A stretch of 64,000 bases of DNA from positions 7,376 through 71,375 of the forward strand of contig JBOHFR010000020.1 of assembly GCA_050699715.1 (NCBI GenBank), in the 5' to 3' direction. The position numbers and the translations under genes are program-made. The notes under the pieces are model-generated. The model ran no database searches and was not told where the DNA came from. It saw only the letters and a program-made list of their open reading frames with translations. Shown here piece by piece: positions 16,882 to 25,182 of the stretch (position 1 is its first letter; each line of letters begins with the position of its first letter). The stretch comes from GCA-003244245 sp050699715 (GTDB lineage: Bacteria > Actinomycetota > Actinomycetes > Mycobacteriales > Pseudonocardiaceae).

Positions 16882-17012
16882 AGGTCCGCACAGCGAGCGC
16901 TCGGTGGTACCCACATGACCGCCGAGCTCCCGCCACGATCCAACGCCCTGGCGACGACTCCGGTGGGATCGTGTCCGGGGTCCAGTAGGAACGGAACGGC
17001 GAGCCGGGGTTG

Positions 17013-17031
17013 GTGTCACATCTGTTGACAC
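17013..17031. promoter_or_regulatory. GTGTCA/TGACAC operator-like inverted repeat
   Basis: GTGTCA (17013-17018) and TGACAC (17026-17031) form a perfect 6-bp inverted repeat with a 7-bp spacer, about 30 bases upstream of the small HTH gene. The half-site is the one found in the array at 6584-6633. Confidence 0.45.
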
Positions 17032-17060
17032 TGTGGGTCGGTTGGGGCCAGCCTTGCCGG

Positions 17061-17315
17061 GTGCACTCCGATGGTGTGGCGTTCCTACGGGCTGATGTGG
17101 AGCGGTTTTGCGGCGAGGTGGCCGGACTTGCGCCGGCGATTCGGTTGCGGGCGCTGTCGGAGCTGAGGGCGATGCTGGATGAGGTGAGTTCGGCGGCGTT
17201 GGTTGAAGCGATGGCCTCGGCCCGGTCTGAGGGGCTGGGGCTGCGGCGGATCGCGTCGTTCGTGGGTATCTCGCATGAGCAGGTTCGCCGCACGTTGGTC
17301 GCCGGTGAGTCGTAG
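17061..17315 (+). CDS. Small HTH protein of mobile-element type
   Basis: About 84 residues with a helical N-terminus (LAPAIRLRALSELRAMLDEV) and an HTH like sigma region 4 at the end (EGLGLRRIASFVGISHEQVRRTL). GTG 17061 is chosen because the earlier TTG at 17010 would place the operator-like repeat inside the gene. The HTH resembles that of the 234-residue protein at 5.9-6.6 kb, and both genes have GTGTCA-type half-sites upstream. Its stop is followed within 4 bases by a Tn3 terminal repeat. Confidence 0.5.
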   Translation: MHSDGVAFLRADVERFCGEVAGLAPAIRLRALSELRAMLDEVSSAALVEAMASARSEGLGLRRIASFVGISHEQVRRTLVAGES

Positions 17316-17318
17316 GCC

Positions 17319-17356
17319 GGGTTCTACAGTCGCGACGGCGGTGTACGCAGTGGTCG
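17319..17356 (+). repeat. Tn3-type terminal inverted repeat remnant
   Basis: The plus strand starts GGGTTCTACAGTCGCGACGG. The stop codon of the transposase C-terminal relic lies inside this repeat (17324-17326), the normal arrangement at the tnpA end of Tn3 elements. The 38-bp length is assumed. Confidence 0.55.
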
Positions 17357-17742
17357 GAGTCCTCCGCTCTGGACGATCTCCGGGAGTGAGAAGTTGTAGC
17401 GACCCAACATGTTCAGATGATCAAAGCCGAGTGGGGAGAGACGGGCGATGTCGGCTGCGGCGATCTGTGTGCCTTCGGCGCGGATAGCGTCCAACGCGCG
17501 GGCGGTGTAGACGGTCTTCCAGAGCACACAGATATTGGCGATCAGTCCCAACGCCCCTAGTTGGTCTTCCATGCCCTTGTGGTAGCGCTGGTGGAGTTCA
17601 CCCTAATCTTCCCGTGGAAGATCTTCGCGACCAGTGAGTGGCGGCCTTTGTGCAGGTTACGAGTGGACTTGGGCAGGTTCGGGATGCTGCGGAGGCACTC
17701 GACTGTGGCGACGACGCCTCCCGCCCTGACTAGGGCTGTCAT
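17324..17742 (-). pseudogene. C-terminal fragment of a Tn3-family transposase, frameshifted
   Basis: Two adjacent frames together give the last ~140 residues of a TnpA. The upstream part reads LRSIPNLPKSTRNLHKGRHS and AKIFHGK. After a frameshift near 17590 the sequence continues as LHQRYHKGMEDQLGALGL, NICVLWKTVYTARALDAIRA and LSPLGFDHLNMLGRYNFSLP. The sequence ends in a Tn3-type repeat. The upstream end, near 17745, runs into an unrelated IS fragment. With the N-terminal relic at 3.2-3.5 kb it forms an outward-facing pair. Confidence 0.85.
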
Positions 17743-17749
17743 TCACCAG

Positions 17750-17975
17750 CGCAACCGTGCCCCCCACACAGAACTCGGTGTCAATCGGTATACCCCGCGT
17801 CGGCCACCATCCCCGCCACGATCGAGGTGATCTTTCCCGCCAAGTTGGAGCTCGCCGGAGTACCTAAGCTGCGCCAGTAATGTGTCCAGTCCGCAGGGCT
17901 GGGCCATGCGCATTACCGTTGCTAACCCCGCACACGGCACCGGATTCGGATCATTAAGTTCGTGCGCGTCCGCAA
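17750..17975 (-). pseudogene. N-terminal fragment of an IS1380-like DDE transposase
   Basis: On the minus strand, fragments in two frames read NPVPCAGLATVMRMAQPCGL then DTLLAQ, followed after a frameshift by KITSIVAGMVADAGYTD. This matches the start of IS1380-type transposases (V-x-x-A-G-L-x-x-V-x-x-L-A-x-x-x-G-L, then SIVAGMxAGADSIDD). A stop interrupts it. Only about 70 of an expected 450 residues remain. It is wedged between the Tn3 relic and a repeat element. Confidence 0.5.
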
Positions 17976-18064
17976 TGCGCTACGCCACTATCGCATCTGT
18001 AAGGTGACCTGTCGCTAAAGGTGTTAGAAGCTTCAGTAACTCCCATCATCCCAGGTCAGGAGGC

Positions 18065-18368
18065 GCGGTTGTTTCAAGATCGTATTGGTGGGTCGGGAGT
18101 CCGGTGTCTGCCACGCCACGTACCGATGTCACTGTCGGTGAGGTCTGGGAAAGGACTGTCGCGGTGTGTGGAGTTGCCACAGGTGGCAACTCCACAACAG
18201 ATCCCCCCACCTCCCCGTGGGGCGGTGGGGGCGGAGCGGCAGAGTGGACAGCGGCCCGTGTCGCGCCACACCAGGTGGCCGGCGACGCCCACCGAGGCCT
18301 CGCGCCGGGATGCCCGGTACAGGAAGACCTGACCACCGCGACCATAAAAACAATCTTGAAACGGCCGT
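18065..18368. repeat. Hairpin-bearing MITE-like repeat, copy 1
   Basis: About 304 bases bounded by imperfect inverted ends: GCGGTTGTTTCAAGATCG on the left and, on the other strand, ACGGCCGTTTCAAGATTG on the right. Inside lies a perfect 13-bp hairpin, TGTGGAGTTGCCA (18167-18179) with TGGCAACTCCACA (18184-18196) and a 4-base loop, followed by a C/G-rich stretch. The core is shared with copies at 18905-19225 and about 35080-35311, which are in the opposite orientation. No transposase is encoded. Short open frames through it are a consequence of the repeat and are not called genes. Confidence 0.75.
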
Positions 18369-18647
18369 GGTGGCACGCTGACTGAAGACTTCTGAATAAG
18401 GTTCCGTACCCCGCAGGGGGAGAATGAATAATCTTGCTGACATCCGACCGGATAGCAAGAATAGTATCAAGTGGCCGGTCTGACACTCTGGAGCATTGTT
18501 GAGAAAGACGCGACTGGGTGGCCTTTCGTTGGCATGAGCGACGGCCACCTGCGGTATTCACGTAATTTTCGAAGATCAATTATAATACGTGGCGGCCATC
18601 GCGGGTTGCGGCTGTGACAGGCCTGTATGTACGAGTAAGTCTTCGAG
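18369..18647. other. Intergenic stretch without a recognised gene
   Basis: About 280 AT-richer bases lie between repeat copy 1 and the IS5-like fragment. Several short frames exist but none resembles a protein. Probably decayed mobile-element sequence. Confidence 0.45.
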
Positions 18648-18904
18648 TTGGTGGGTCGGGTCGTGGTTGGCATCCTGAGCATGGGCGGCATGAGAGGGAA
18701 CTGTTTCGAGGCGGTGACTGCCACGTTTTTCGCCTATCGGCATCATTGCAGACAGGAGGTCACCGGCGTCGTATTCGGGGTCAGCCAGCCCACGATCTCC
18801 CGGATGGTCAACACCCTGGATGAAGTCATCGCGGCAGTGCTGGACCGCGAAGTTCGGCGAGCTGTTCAACGTGATTACCGTCCGGTTGTCACCCCGGACG
18901 GCAC
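18648..18904 (+). pseudogene. IS5-like transposase, N-terminal part, interrupted by repeat copy 2
   Basis: The frame reads VTATFFAYRHHCRQEVTGVV, FGVSQPTISRMVNTLDEVIA and QRDYRPVVTPDGT. This is the HTH and beginning of the DDE domain of IS5-family transposases (GVSQPTISR; then DGT with the first catalytic Asp). The reading continues after repeat copy 2 at 19226 as DGTLIPTRNGARHRRL. Removing the repeat and one copy of the duplicated target restores DYRPVVTPDGTLIPTRN. The far N-terminus and most of the DDE domain are absent. Confidence 0.7.
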
Positions 18905-19225
18905 GGCCGTTTCAAGATCACATAGATGGTTGGGGATCAGCCGCCAGATGCTTGACCCAGCGTCACCCCACGTCCCTCGTCGGCTTCTCTGTAGATCTCG
19001 CCGCCGTAAATCAACAAGCTGACTGCCAAGTGGAACCTTGGGCTCAACCGGCTCCGCCTCCGCCGCCGCACGGGGAGGTGGGGGGATCTGTTGCGGAGTT
19101 GCCACAGGCGGCAACTCCACACACCGCGACAGTCCTTACCCTAGATCTCACCGATAGTGACATCAGTCCGTGGTGTGAGTGGCATCGGACTCCCGGTCCA
19201 CCAAATACAATCGTGAAACGACTGT
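18905..19225. repeat. Hairpin-bearing MITE-like repeat, copy 2, with target-site duplication
   Basis: About 321 bases flanked by GGACGGCAC at 18896-18904 and again at 19226-19234. Because the element and target share AC at the edge, the duplication is 7-9 bp. Ends: ACGGCCGTTTCAAGATCAC on the left, ACAGTCGTTTCACGATTG on the other strand at the right. The hairpin is GGAGTTGCC (19095-19103) with GGCAACTCC (19110-19118). Orientation of the core is opposite to copy 1. The insertion splits an IS5-like transposase. Confidence 0.82.
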
Positions 19226-19275
19226 GGACGGCACCCTGATACCCACCCGCAACGGCGCACGTCATCGGCGGCTAT
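19226..19275 (+). pseudogene. Downstream remnant of the IS5-like transposase
   Basis: Reads DGTLIPTRNGARHRRL directly after the duplicated target site, in register with the fragment ending at 18904. No continuation of the DDE domain is seen beyond about 19275. Confidence 0.55.
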
Positions 19276-19348
19276 GCTCCTTGGGCGTTGTGGGTGACGA
19301 CGAAGTCGAATGCCCCATACCCCAGTTAGGTCAATCGCGGATAACAGC

Positions 19349-19843
19349 TCAGGTGGTCGCAGCGTTTCGCAGCCACTCCAGGGTGAACCGGTACTCGGTC
19401 TCCATCAGCTTGGCGATGCCATCGGTGATCGCCTTCTCCACCATGCCGCCGATCAGCGGCAGTCCGACCTCGGCCGTGAGCTGGGCGCCGAGCACGCATC
19501 CAGTGGGGTCAGGCTCCAGGCGCATCGTCCCGGTGATCGTTCCCGGAACCCCGTCGACCGCCGCGTGTACGCTGCCAACAGAACTGGTCCAGGTCTCGGT
19601 ACGGCGGATCGTCAGCCCGCCGGGCAGCGCGGAGCGCAGGAAGGACGGCAGCGCCTCGCCAGGCACCACCTGGTGCAGCACCACGGTGACGCCCCGCTCG
19701 CCGGCCTCCCACGACACCAGCTCGGCTTGGGGCCCGCCCACCGCGCGGAGCTTGTCCCGCAGGTACCGCTGGTCGGTGAGTACCTCCCGGATGCGCTCCG
19801 GCGGCTCGGGGTACCGGTGCCGCAGCGCCAATCGGCTGGCCAT
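19349..19843 (-). CDS. DUF2505 family protein (SRPBCC-like)
   Basis: A 164-residue protein of the DUF2505 family. MASRLALRHRYPEPPERIRE starts a helix-grip fold and a long C-terminal helix ends EYRFTLEWLRN. The fold suggests binding of a hydrophobic ligand; no biochemical role is established. ATG 19843 matches the family start better than the upstream start at 19897. It diverges from the MBL-Rieske gene with about 85 bases between them. Confidence 0.75.
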   Translation of the reverse strand: MASRLALRHRYPEPPERIREVLTDQRYLRDKLRAVGGPQAELVSWEAGERGVTVVLHQVVPGEALPSFLRSALPGGLTIRRTETWTSSVGSVHAAVDGVPGTITGTMRLEPDPTGCVLGAQLTAEVGLPLIGGMVEKAITDGIAKLMETEYRFTLEWLRNAATT

Positions 19844-19929
19844 GAGCCCGGAGACTACCGTGGGCGCGCACGCGGAACTGGCCAGCCAGCGACACAAGGG
19901 AACACAAGGAGATCAGGGGAGGAGACGGG

Positions 19930-21462
19930 ATGCGCGTCACCGGGCTCGGGCACGCCGGGTTGTTCATCGAGACGCGCGCGGGCAGTGTGCTGTGTGACCC
20001 GTGGGTGAATCCGGCGTTCTTCGGGGCGTGGTTCCCGTTCCCGGACAACAGCGAGCTCGACTGGGACCGACTCGGGCAGGCCGACTACCTCTACGTCTCG
20101 CACCTGCATCGGGATCATTTCGACGCTGAGCTGCTGCGCCGCCATGTTCGCCAGGACATCACGGTGCTCCTGCCGGAGTACCCCACTGACGAGCTGGAGC
20201 GCGAGCTGGTGGCGCTGGGTTTCACGGTGTTCCTGCGCACCGAGAGCGGTGCCCCCCTCCAGCGCGACGGGTTGCGCGTCATGATTACGTCGTTGACCGG
20301 GCCCAGTGACGGCCCGATTGGCGACTCGGCGCTGTCGCTGGATGATGGGCGAACCGTGCTGCTGAACCAGAATGACGCGCACCCCCTCGACATCGAGGAG
20401 CTGCGCGAGTTCGGGGACGTGCACGGCTACTTCACGCAGTTCTCCGGTGCGATCTGGTGGCCAATGGTCTACGACCTGCCCGAGGGCGCGAAACAGGAGT
20501 TTGCCCGGCGCAAGCGCGCGGGGCAGTCCGACCGGGCGCTGCGCTACATCGACTCGGTCGGCGCCGCGCACGTGTTTCCCACGGCCGGGCCGCCGTGCTT
20601 CCTGGACGAGGAGTTGTTTCATCTCAACGGGCACGGTGTCGATGAGGAGAGCATCTTCACCGACCAGATCGAGTTCCTCGCCGAGCTGCGCGCCGCGCGG
20701 CCCTCGGTGTCGGCGCATCTGTTATTGCCAGGCACGGTCGCAGAGTTTGACGGCCCGCACTGCACGCTGATCCACCAGCGGCACACTGACAGTGAGATCC
20801 AGCGTATCTTCCAGGAGAAGACCGCGTATCTGCGGGAGCTGCAGGAACGCAAGCGGCCCGCGCTGGCCAGGGAACGGTGCAGCCGCGCCGCTGTGCCCGC
20901 CGACCTTCTCGATCAGCTCAAGGCCTGGTGGGAGCCGCTACTCAAGCGCGCTGACAACATCTGCGCTGGGGTTGGCGGCCCGGTTCGCATCGACGCCGGC
21001 GAACTGTCGGTCGTCGTCGACTTTCCCGCCCGCGAGGTCCGCCATGACGCCGGGGAGAACTGCCGTTATCGCTTGTCCACCGCCGCGGATCTCATCGCGA
21101 CGAACGTTGCGCGCCGCGAGGTCGACTGGTCCAACAGTCTCTTCCTCTCGTGCCGGTTCACCGCCAGCCGCGTCGGGCAGTACAACGAGTACGTCTACAT
21201 CTTCTTCAAGTGCCTGTCCGAGGAGCGCATCGACTACGTCGAGAACTGGTACGACGAGCAAAACGACGACGGCCAGGACATCGACCTCGGCGGCTGGCGG
21301 GTACAGCGACGCTGCCCGCACCTGCGCGCCGATCTCGCCAAGTTCGGCAGCGTCGAGAACGGCGTGCTGACCTGCGCGCTGCACGGCTGGCGCTTCGACC
21401 TCGCCACCAGACGCTGCCTCACCTCCAGGGGCCATGAGATCCGCGCAACCCGCTTATGCTGA
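19930..21462 (+). CDS. MBL-fold hydrolase with C-terminal Rieske [2Fe-2S] domain
   Basis: A 510-residue two-part protein. Residues 1-300 are a metallo-beta-lactamase-like domain: VTGLGHAGLFIETRAGSVLC, then SHLHRDHFDAELL, the HxHxDH-type metal motif. Residues 455-500 are a Rieske cluster site with CPHL then, 15 residues on, CALHGW (C-x-H...C-x-x-H). The middle (about 300-450) resembles the linker of CMP-N-acetylneuraminate hydroxylase-like proteins. A ribosome-binding GGGAGG precedes the start. The substrate is not known; an oxygenase or electron-transfer role is likely. Confidence 0.8.
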   Translation: MRVTGLGHAGLFIETRAGSVLCDPWVNPAFFGAWFPFPDNSELDWDRLGQADYLYVSHLHRDHFDAELLRRHVRQDITVLLPEYPTDELERELVALGFTVFLRTESGAPLQRDGLRVMITSLTGPSDGPIGDSALSLDDGRTVLLNQNDAHPLDIEELREFGDVHGYFTQFSGAIWWPMVYDLPEGAKQEFARRKRAGQSDRALRYIDSVGAAHVFPTAGPPCFLDEELFHLNGHGVDEESIFTDQIEFLAELRAARPSVSAHLLLPGTVAEFDGPHCTLIHQRHTDSEIQRIFQEKTAYLRELQERKRPALARERCSRAAVPADLLDQLKAWWEPLLKRADNICAGVGGPVRIDAGELSVVVDFPAREVRHDAGENCRYRLSTAADLIATNVARREVDWSNSLFLSCRFTASRVGQYNEYVYIFFKCLSEERIDYVENWYDEQNDDGQDIDLGGWRVQRRCPHLRADLAKFGSVENGVLTCALHGWRFDLATRRCLTSRGHEIRATRLC

Positions 21463-21527
21463 CGCACCCGTGAGCCGACACCGTACCGCTGCTGACTGCG
21501 GTTGGTGCGACGGTAACGTGGGCCGCC

Positions 21528-22553
21528 GTGCAGACGATGCTCGCCGAGCTCACGACGATGCGCCTGGGTGGTCCTGCCAGTGAGTATGAGGTCGCGCGCA
21601 CGACCGAGGGTCTTCATGCGCTGATCCGTGCGGCCGACGCCGTTGGCAAGCCGGTGCTCGTGATGGGGGGCGGTTCCAACCTCGTCGTGGGCGATCAGGG
21701 CTTCGAAGGGCTGGTCGTTCGGGTCGCGACAGAAAGTGTGACGGTACGCGGGGAGAGCGTCACCGTCGACGCCGGCGTCGAGTGGGACACCCTCGTCGCG
21801 GCCTGTTTCGACGCCGGACTCGCCGGTCTGGAGCCCTTGTCGGGCATCCCCGGCTCGGTCGGTGGCGCCCCCGTGCAGAACGTGGGTGCCTACGGCACAC
21901 AGATCTCTGACCTGCTCAACGGCTTGACCGTGTACGACCGCGCCATCCGAGCCATCGAGCGCTGGACGCCGGATCGGTGCGGTTTTGGCAGTCACCGGCA
22001 GTCGATCTTTAAACACACCGACCGCTACGTAGTGCTCGACGTGACTTTCCAGCTGATCCGTTCCACTCGATCACGCCCCATCCGCTATGCGCGTCTCGCC
22101 GAACGGCTTGGCATCGCGCCCGGCGATACCGCGCCGACCAGAGACGTACGAGACGCCGTCCTCGCGCTCCGGGGCGAGAGTGGCATGATTATTGATGCCA
22201 ACGACCATGATACCTGGAGTGTCGGATCTTTCTTCATCAATCCTGTGCTGAGCTCGGTGCCGGATAAGGCGCGAGACTGCCCGCAATATCCCGATCCAGC
22301 GGGGACTAAGCTGGCTGCGGCGTGGCTCATCGATCATTCGGGATTTCCTCGCGGGTACGGCCACGACTGGGGTCGTGGCACGGTCGCGCTATCGTCGAAG
22401 CATGCTCTAGCCGTGACGAACCGCGGCGCGGCCACGACCACCGAGGTTATGCGCTTCGCTGCCCACATCCGGGAAGGTGTTGAGCAGCGGTTCGACATCC
22501 GCCTTGGACCGGAATGCGACTTGGTGAACTGTCAGTTTGGTGAGAGTTGTTAG
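21528..22553 (+). CDS. murB: UDP-N-acetylmuramate dehydrogenase
   Basis: Reduces UDP-GlcNAc-enolpyruvate to UDP-MurNAc with NADPH and FAD, a committed cytoplasmic step of peptidoglycan synthesis. The FAD-binding motifs GGGSNLVVGDQGFEGLVV and GIPGSVGGAPVQNVGAYG are intact. The catalytic Ser lies in VGSFFINP. The usual YR-x-S-x-FK motif appears as GSHRQSIFK, keeping the Arg but replacing the Tyr, a point worth noting. The 341-residue length is normal. The 3-prime end overlaps the convergent SDR gene by 4 bases, the same neighbourhood as in mycobacteria. Confidence 0.95.
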   Translation: MQTMLAELTTMRLGGPASEYEVARTTEGLHALIRAADAVGKPVLVMGGGSNLVVGDQGFEGLVVRVATESVTVRGESVTVDAGVEWDTLVAACFDAGLAGLEPLSGIPGSVGGAPVQNVGAYGTQISDLLNGLTVYDRAIRAIERWTPDRCGFGSHRQSIFKHTDRYVVLDVTFQLIRSTRSRPIRYARLAERLGIAPGDTAPTRDVRDAVLALRGESGMIIDANDHDTWSVGSFFINPVLSSVPDKARDCPQYPDPAGTKLAAAWLIDHSGFPRGYGHDWGRGTVALSSKHALAVTNRGAATTTEVMRFAAHIREGVEQRFDIRLGPECDLVNCQFGESC

Positions 22554-23326
22554 GCGCGCCGGTGTGCCCGCATCGCGGAGTACTGATCGCGCGGCTGGAC
22601 GACGATCAGGTCCAGGTTGACGTGGGCGGGTCGGGTCACCGCGAAGGCGATCACCTCGGCGACGTCCCGCGCGGTCAGGGGGGTGAGACCGGCATAGACC
22701 TGGTTCGCCTGCTCGACGTCGCCGCCGAAGCGCACCAGGGAGAACTCGGTCTCCACCATGCCGGGAGCGACCTCAATGAACCGCACCGGCTGCCCGAGGT
22801 GCTCGCCACGCAGCGTGCGGTGCACGGCCGCCTGCGCGTGCTTGGCGGAGGTGTAGCCGGAGCCGCCGCCGTAGGTCTCCAGCGCAGCGATCGAGGTCAC
22901 GGTGACCAGCACCCCGTCCCCGGAGTCGATCAGCTTCGGCAGCAACGCCCTGGTCATCCGGAGCGTGCCGAGCACGTTGGCCTCCCACATCCAGCGCCAC
23001 TGGTCTTCCTGGGCCTCTTTCTGAGCCGCGACCACCGGCCCGAATCCCTTCGCGCCTCCGGCGTTGTTCACCAGCACCCGTGCGGTGGGCACCGCTGCGG
23101 CGAAGGTGGCCACTGAGTCGGGGTCCAGCACATCGAGCGCCACGGCGGTGCCGTCGATCTCGTCGGCGATCTCCTGGCAGCGTTGCACCCGGCGCGCCCC
23201 GAGCACCACATGGAACCCTTCCGCCGCCAGCGCCCGAGCAGTAGCCGCCCCAATCCCACTACTAGCCCCCGTCACCACGGCGGTCGGCCGCTCCGCACCC
23301 ACAACCCCAACCTCCCACCCCCGCAT
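22550..23326 (-). CDS. SDR family NAD(P)-dependent oxidoreductase
   Basis: A 258-residue classical short-chain dehydrogenase. It has the TGASSGIGAATARALAAEG cofactor motif (TGxxxGIG), NNAG at about residue 90, catalytic Ser in VTVTSIAALE, and YTSAK (Y-x-x-x-K) at about residue 160. The substrate is unknown. It occupies the same place between murB and mshA as its mycobacterial counterpart. About 69 bases separate it from mshA on the opposite strand. Confidence 0.9.
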   Translation of the reverse strand: MRGWEVGVVGAERPTAVVTGASSGIGAATARALAAEGFHVVLGARRVQRCQEIADEIDGTAVALDVLDPDSVATFAAAVPTARVLVNNAGGAKGFGPVVAAQKEAQEDQWRWMWEANVLGTLRMTRALLPKLIDSGDGVLVTVTSIAALETYGGGSGYTSAKHAQAAVHRTLRGEHLGQPVRFIEVAPGMVETEFSLVRFGGDVEQANQVYAGLTPLTARDVAEVIAFAVTRPAHVNLDLIVVQPRDQYSAMRAHRRA

Positions 23327-23351
23327 TTAGCAGGGTAAACCGGGGGTCGGT

Positions 23352-23390
23352 AACCCCGCTGAGCCCGCTGAATACGGCGTAGCGGGGGTT
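23352..23390. promoter_or_regulatory. Inverted repeat between the SDR gene and mshA
   Basis: AACCCCGCT at 23352-23360 pairs with AGCGGGGGTT at 23381-23390, with one bulged G. The repeat fills the short divergent spacer and ends 5 bases before the mshA GTG at 23396, so it may be an operator or leader structure. Confidence 0.3.
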
Positions 23391-23395
23391 TAAGG

Positions 23396-24697
23396 TTGGG
23401 GGTTGTGATCGGGCGGATCGGGGTGGTGTTGCGGCGGGCCGCAGTGCTGTCGGTGCACACCTCGCCGCTGGATACGCCGGGTACCGGCGATGCCGGGGGG
23501 ATGAACGTCTACATCGTGCAGACCGCAACCCGGCTGGCCCGCCGTGGCGTCGAGGTCGAGGTCTTCACCCGAGCCACCTCCTCAGAGCTGCCCCCGACGG
23601 TGGAGCTCGCGCCGGGCGTCACCGTGTGGCACATCGCGGCCGGGCCCTACGAGGGCCTGGCCAAGAATGACCTACCCGCGCAGCTGTGCGCGTTCACTGC
23701 CGGGGTGCTGCGGGCCGAGGCGCGCCGCGAGCCGGGCTACTACGACGTGGTGCACTCGCACTACTGGCTCTCGGGCCAGGTCGGTTGGTTAGCCCGGGAC
23801 CGCTGGGGAGTTCCGCTGGTACATACCGCGCATACCCTGGCCAAGGTGAAGAACGCCGCGTTGGCCCACGGCGATACCCCGGAGCCGCACACTCGGGTGA
23901 TCGGCGAGCAGCAGGTGGTCACCGAGGCCGACCGGCTGGTCGCGAACACCCCGGCCGAGACCGCGCAGCTTGTGGAGCTCTACGGTGCCGACCCGGCCCG
24001 CACCGCCACCATCGCGCCGGGAGTCGACCTGGAGCTCTTCACGCCGGGATCGCAGGAAGCCGCCCGAGCTCGGTTGGGCCTGCCACTCGACGCCATCGTG
24101 CTCGCCTTCGTCGGTCGCATCCAGCCGCTCAAGGGGCCAGAGGTGCTGGTGCGCGCCGCAGCCGAGATGGTGCGCCGTGACCCGGCGCTGCGCGACCGGC
24201 TGCGGGTGCTCGTGGTGGGCGGACCGTCGGGTAGCGGGCTGGCCGAGCCCGCTGTGTTGCACCAACTGGCAGCCGAGTTGGGGATCTCGGAGCAGGTTGT
24301 GTTCGCTCCCCCGCAGGGCGGTTCCGCGCTGGTCGGGGTGTACCGCGCCGCCGATGTGGTGGCGGTGCCCAGCTACAGCGAGTCGTTCGGCCTGGTCGCG
24401 CTCGAGGCTCAGGCATGTGGGACGCCGGTGGTCGCCGCGGCAGTGGGCGGCCTGCCGGTGGCGGTGGCCGACGGAGTGTCCGGTCAGTTGGTGGGCAGCC
24501 ACCGCCCCGTCGATTGGGCCGACGTGCTGTCGGCTGTCTCGCTGCACCGGCGGCGGCGCGAGGAACTTGCGGCTGGTGCCGCCCAGCATGCCCGGCGGTT
24601 CTCCTGGGAGCGCACCACCGAGGCGTTGCTGCGGGTCTACGCCGACGCGGTGGCCGCCTACCGGGTGGACGTCTTGGCGCGCGAGGTGGCGGTGTGA
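23396..24697 (+). CDS. mshA: D-inositol-3-phosphate glycosyltransferase
   Basis: First step of mycothiol synthesis: transfers GlcNAc from UDP-GlcNAc to 1L-myo-inositol 1-phosphate. The 433-residue GT-B (GT4) protein has the family start VLSVHTSPLDTPGTGDAGGM, the VVHSHYWLSGQVGWLA and HTAHTLAKVKN motifs, FVGRIQPLKGPEVL, and the C-terminal donor-site motif SYSESFGLVALEAQACGTPV (E-x7-E). The start could be GTG 23396 or GTG 23405. It is followed with 4-base overlap by the YbjN gene, so both are co-transcribed. Confidence 0.95.
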   Translation: MGVVIGRIGVVLRRAAVLSVHTSPLDTPGTGDAGGMNVYIVQTATRLARRGVEVEVFTRATSSELPPTVELAPGVTVWHIAAGPYEGLAKNDLPAQLCAFTAGVLRAEARREPGYYDVVHSHYWLSGQVGWLARDRWGVPLVHTAHTLAKVKNAALAHGDTPEPHTRVIGEQQVVTEADRLVANTPAETAQLVELYGADPARTATIAPGVDLELFTPGSQEAARARLGLPLDAIVLAFVGRIQPLKGPEVLVRAAAEMVRRDPALRDRLRVLVVGGPSGSGLAEPAVLHQLAAELGISEQVVFAPPQGGSALVGVYRAADVVAVPSYSESFGLVALEAQACGTPVVAAAVGGLPVAVADGVSGQLVGSHRPVDWADVLSAVSLHRRRREELAAGAAQHARRFSWERTTEALLRVYADAVAAYRVDVLAREVAV

Positions 24698-25182
24698 GCC
24701 CTCCGGCGCAGCTGGATCGGATCATCGCTGGGGTGCTGGGCGGGGCTGGGCTTGAGCACGAACACCGTGGCCCGGGCAGCTTTGCCATCACCTTACCGGG
24801 CACCAGGAAGTTGCAGACCACCTGTTGGGTGTTGGTTGGCCAGCATGGGGTGCTCGTGGAGGCTTTCGTGTGCCGGCGTCCCGACGAGGCCCACGAGGAC
24901 GTCTATCGCCTGCTGCTGCACCGCAACACGAGGTTGTACGGCGTGCACTACGCGCTGGACAAGGCTGGCGACATCTACCTCATCGGTCGGCTAGCCCATC
25001 ATGCGCTGACTGCCGATGAGTTGGACCGGGTGTTGGGCCAGGTAGTCGAGGCCGCTGATGGTGACTTCACTACCCTGCTGGAGATCGGGTTCGCCTCCTC
25101 GATCCGACGCGAATGGGCCTGGCGGGTGGCTCGTGGCGAGTCCCTGAACAACCTTGCCGCATTCGAGCACCTGGTGCGATGA
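24694..25182 (+). CDS. YbjN domain-containing protein
   Basis: A 162-residue YbjN-type protein starting GTG at 24694, overlapping the mshA stop. It contains LPGTRKLQTTCWVLVGQHGV, EAFVCRRPDEAHEDVYRLLL, a GVHYALDKAGDIYLIGRLA strand and a C-terminal helix DFTTLLEIGFASSIRREWAW. YbjN domains resemble type III secretion chaperones but the actinobacterial proteins have no proven role. The fixed position after mshA suggests a link to thiol metabolism or the following gpmA block. Confidence 0.85.
   Translation: MSPPAQLDRIIAGVLGGAGLEHEHRGPGSFAITLPGTRKLQTTCWVLVGQHGVLVEAFVCRRPDEAHEDVYRLLLHRNTRLYGVHYALDKAGDIYLIGRLAHHALTADELDRVLGQVVEAADGDFTTLLEIGFASSIRREWAWRVARGESLNNLAAFEHLVR

Noticed and set aside
18104..18385. 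Short open frames in the three repeat copies (VAVCGVATGGNSTTDPP type)
   Set aside because: They are produced by the repeat itself and its palindrome. Frames shift between copies and there is no RBS pattern.
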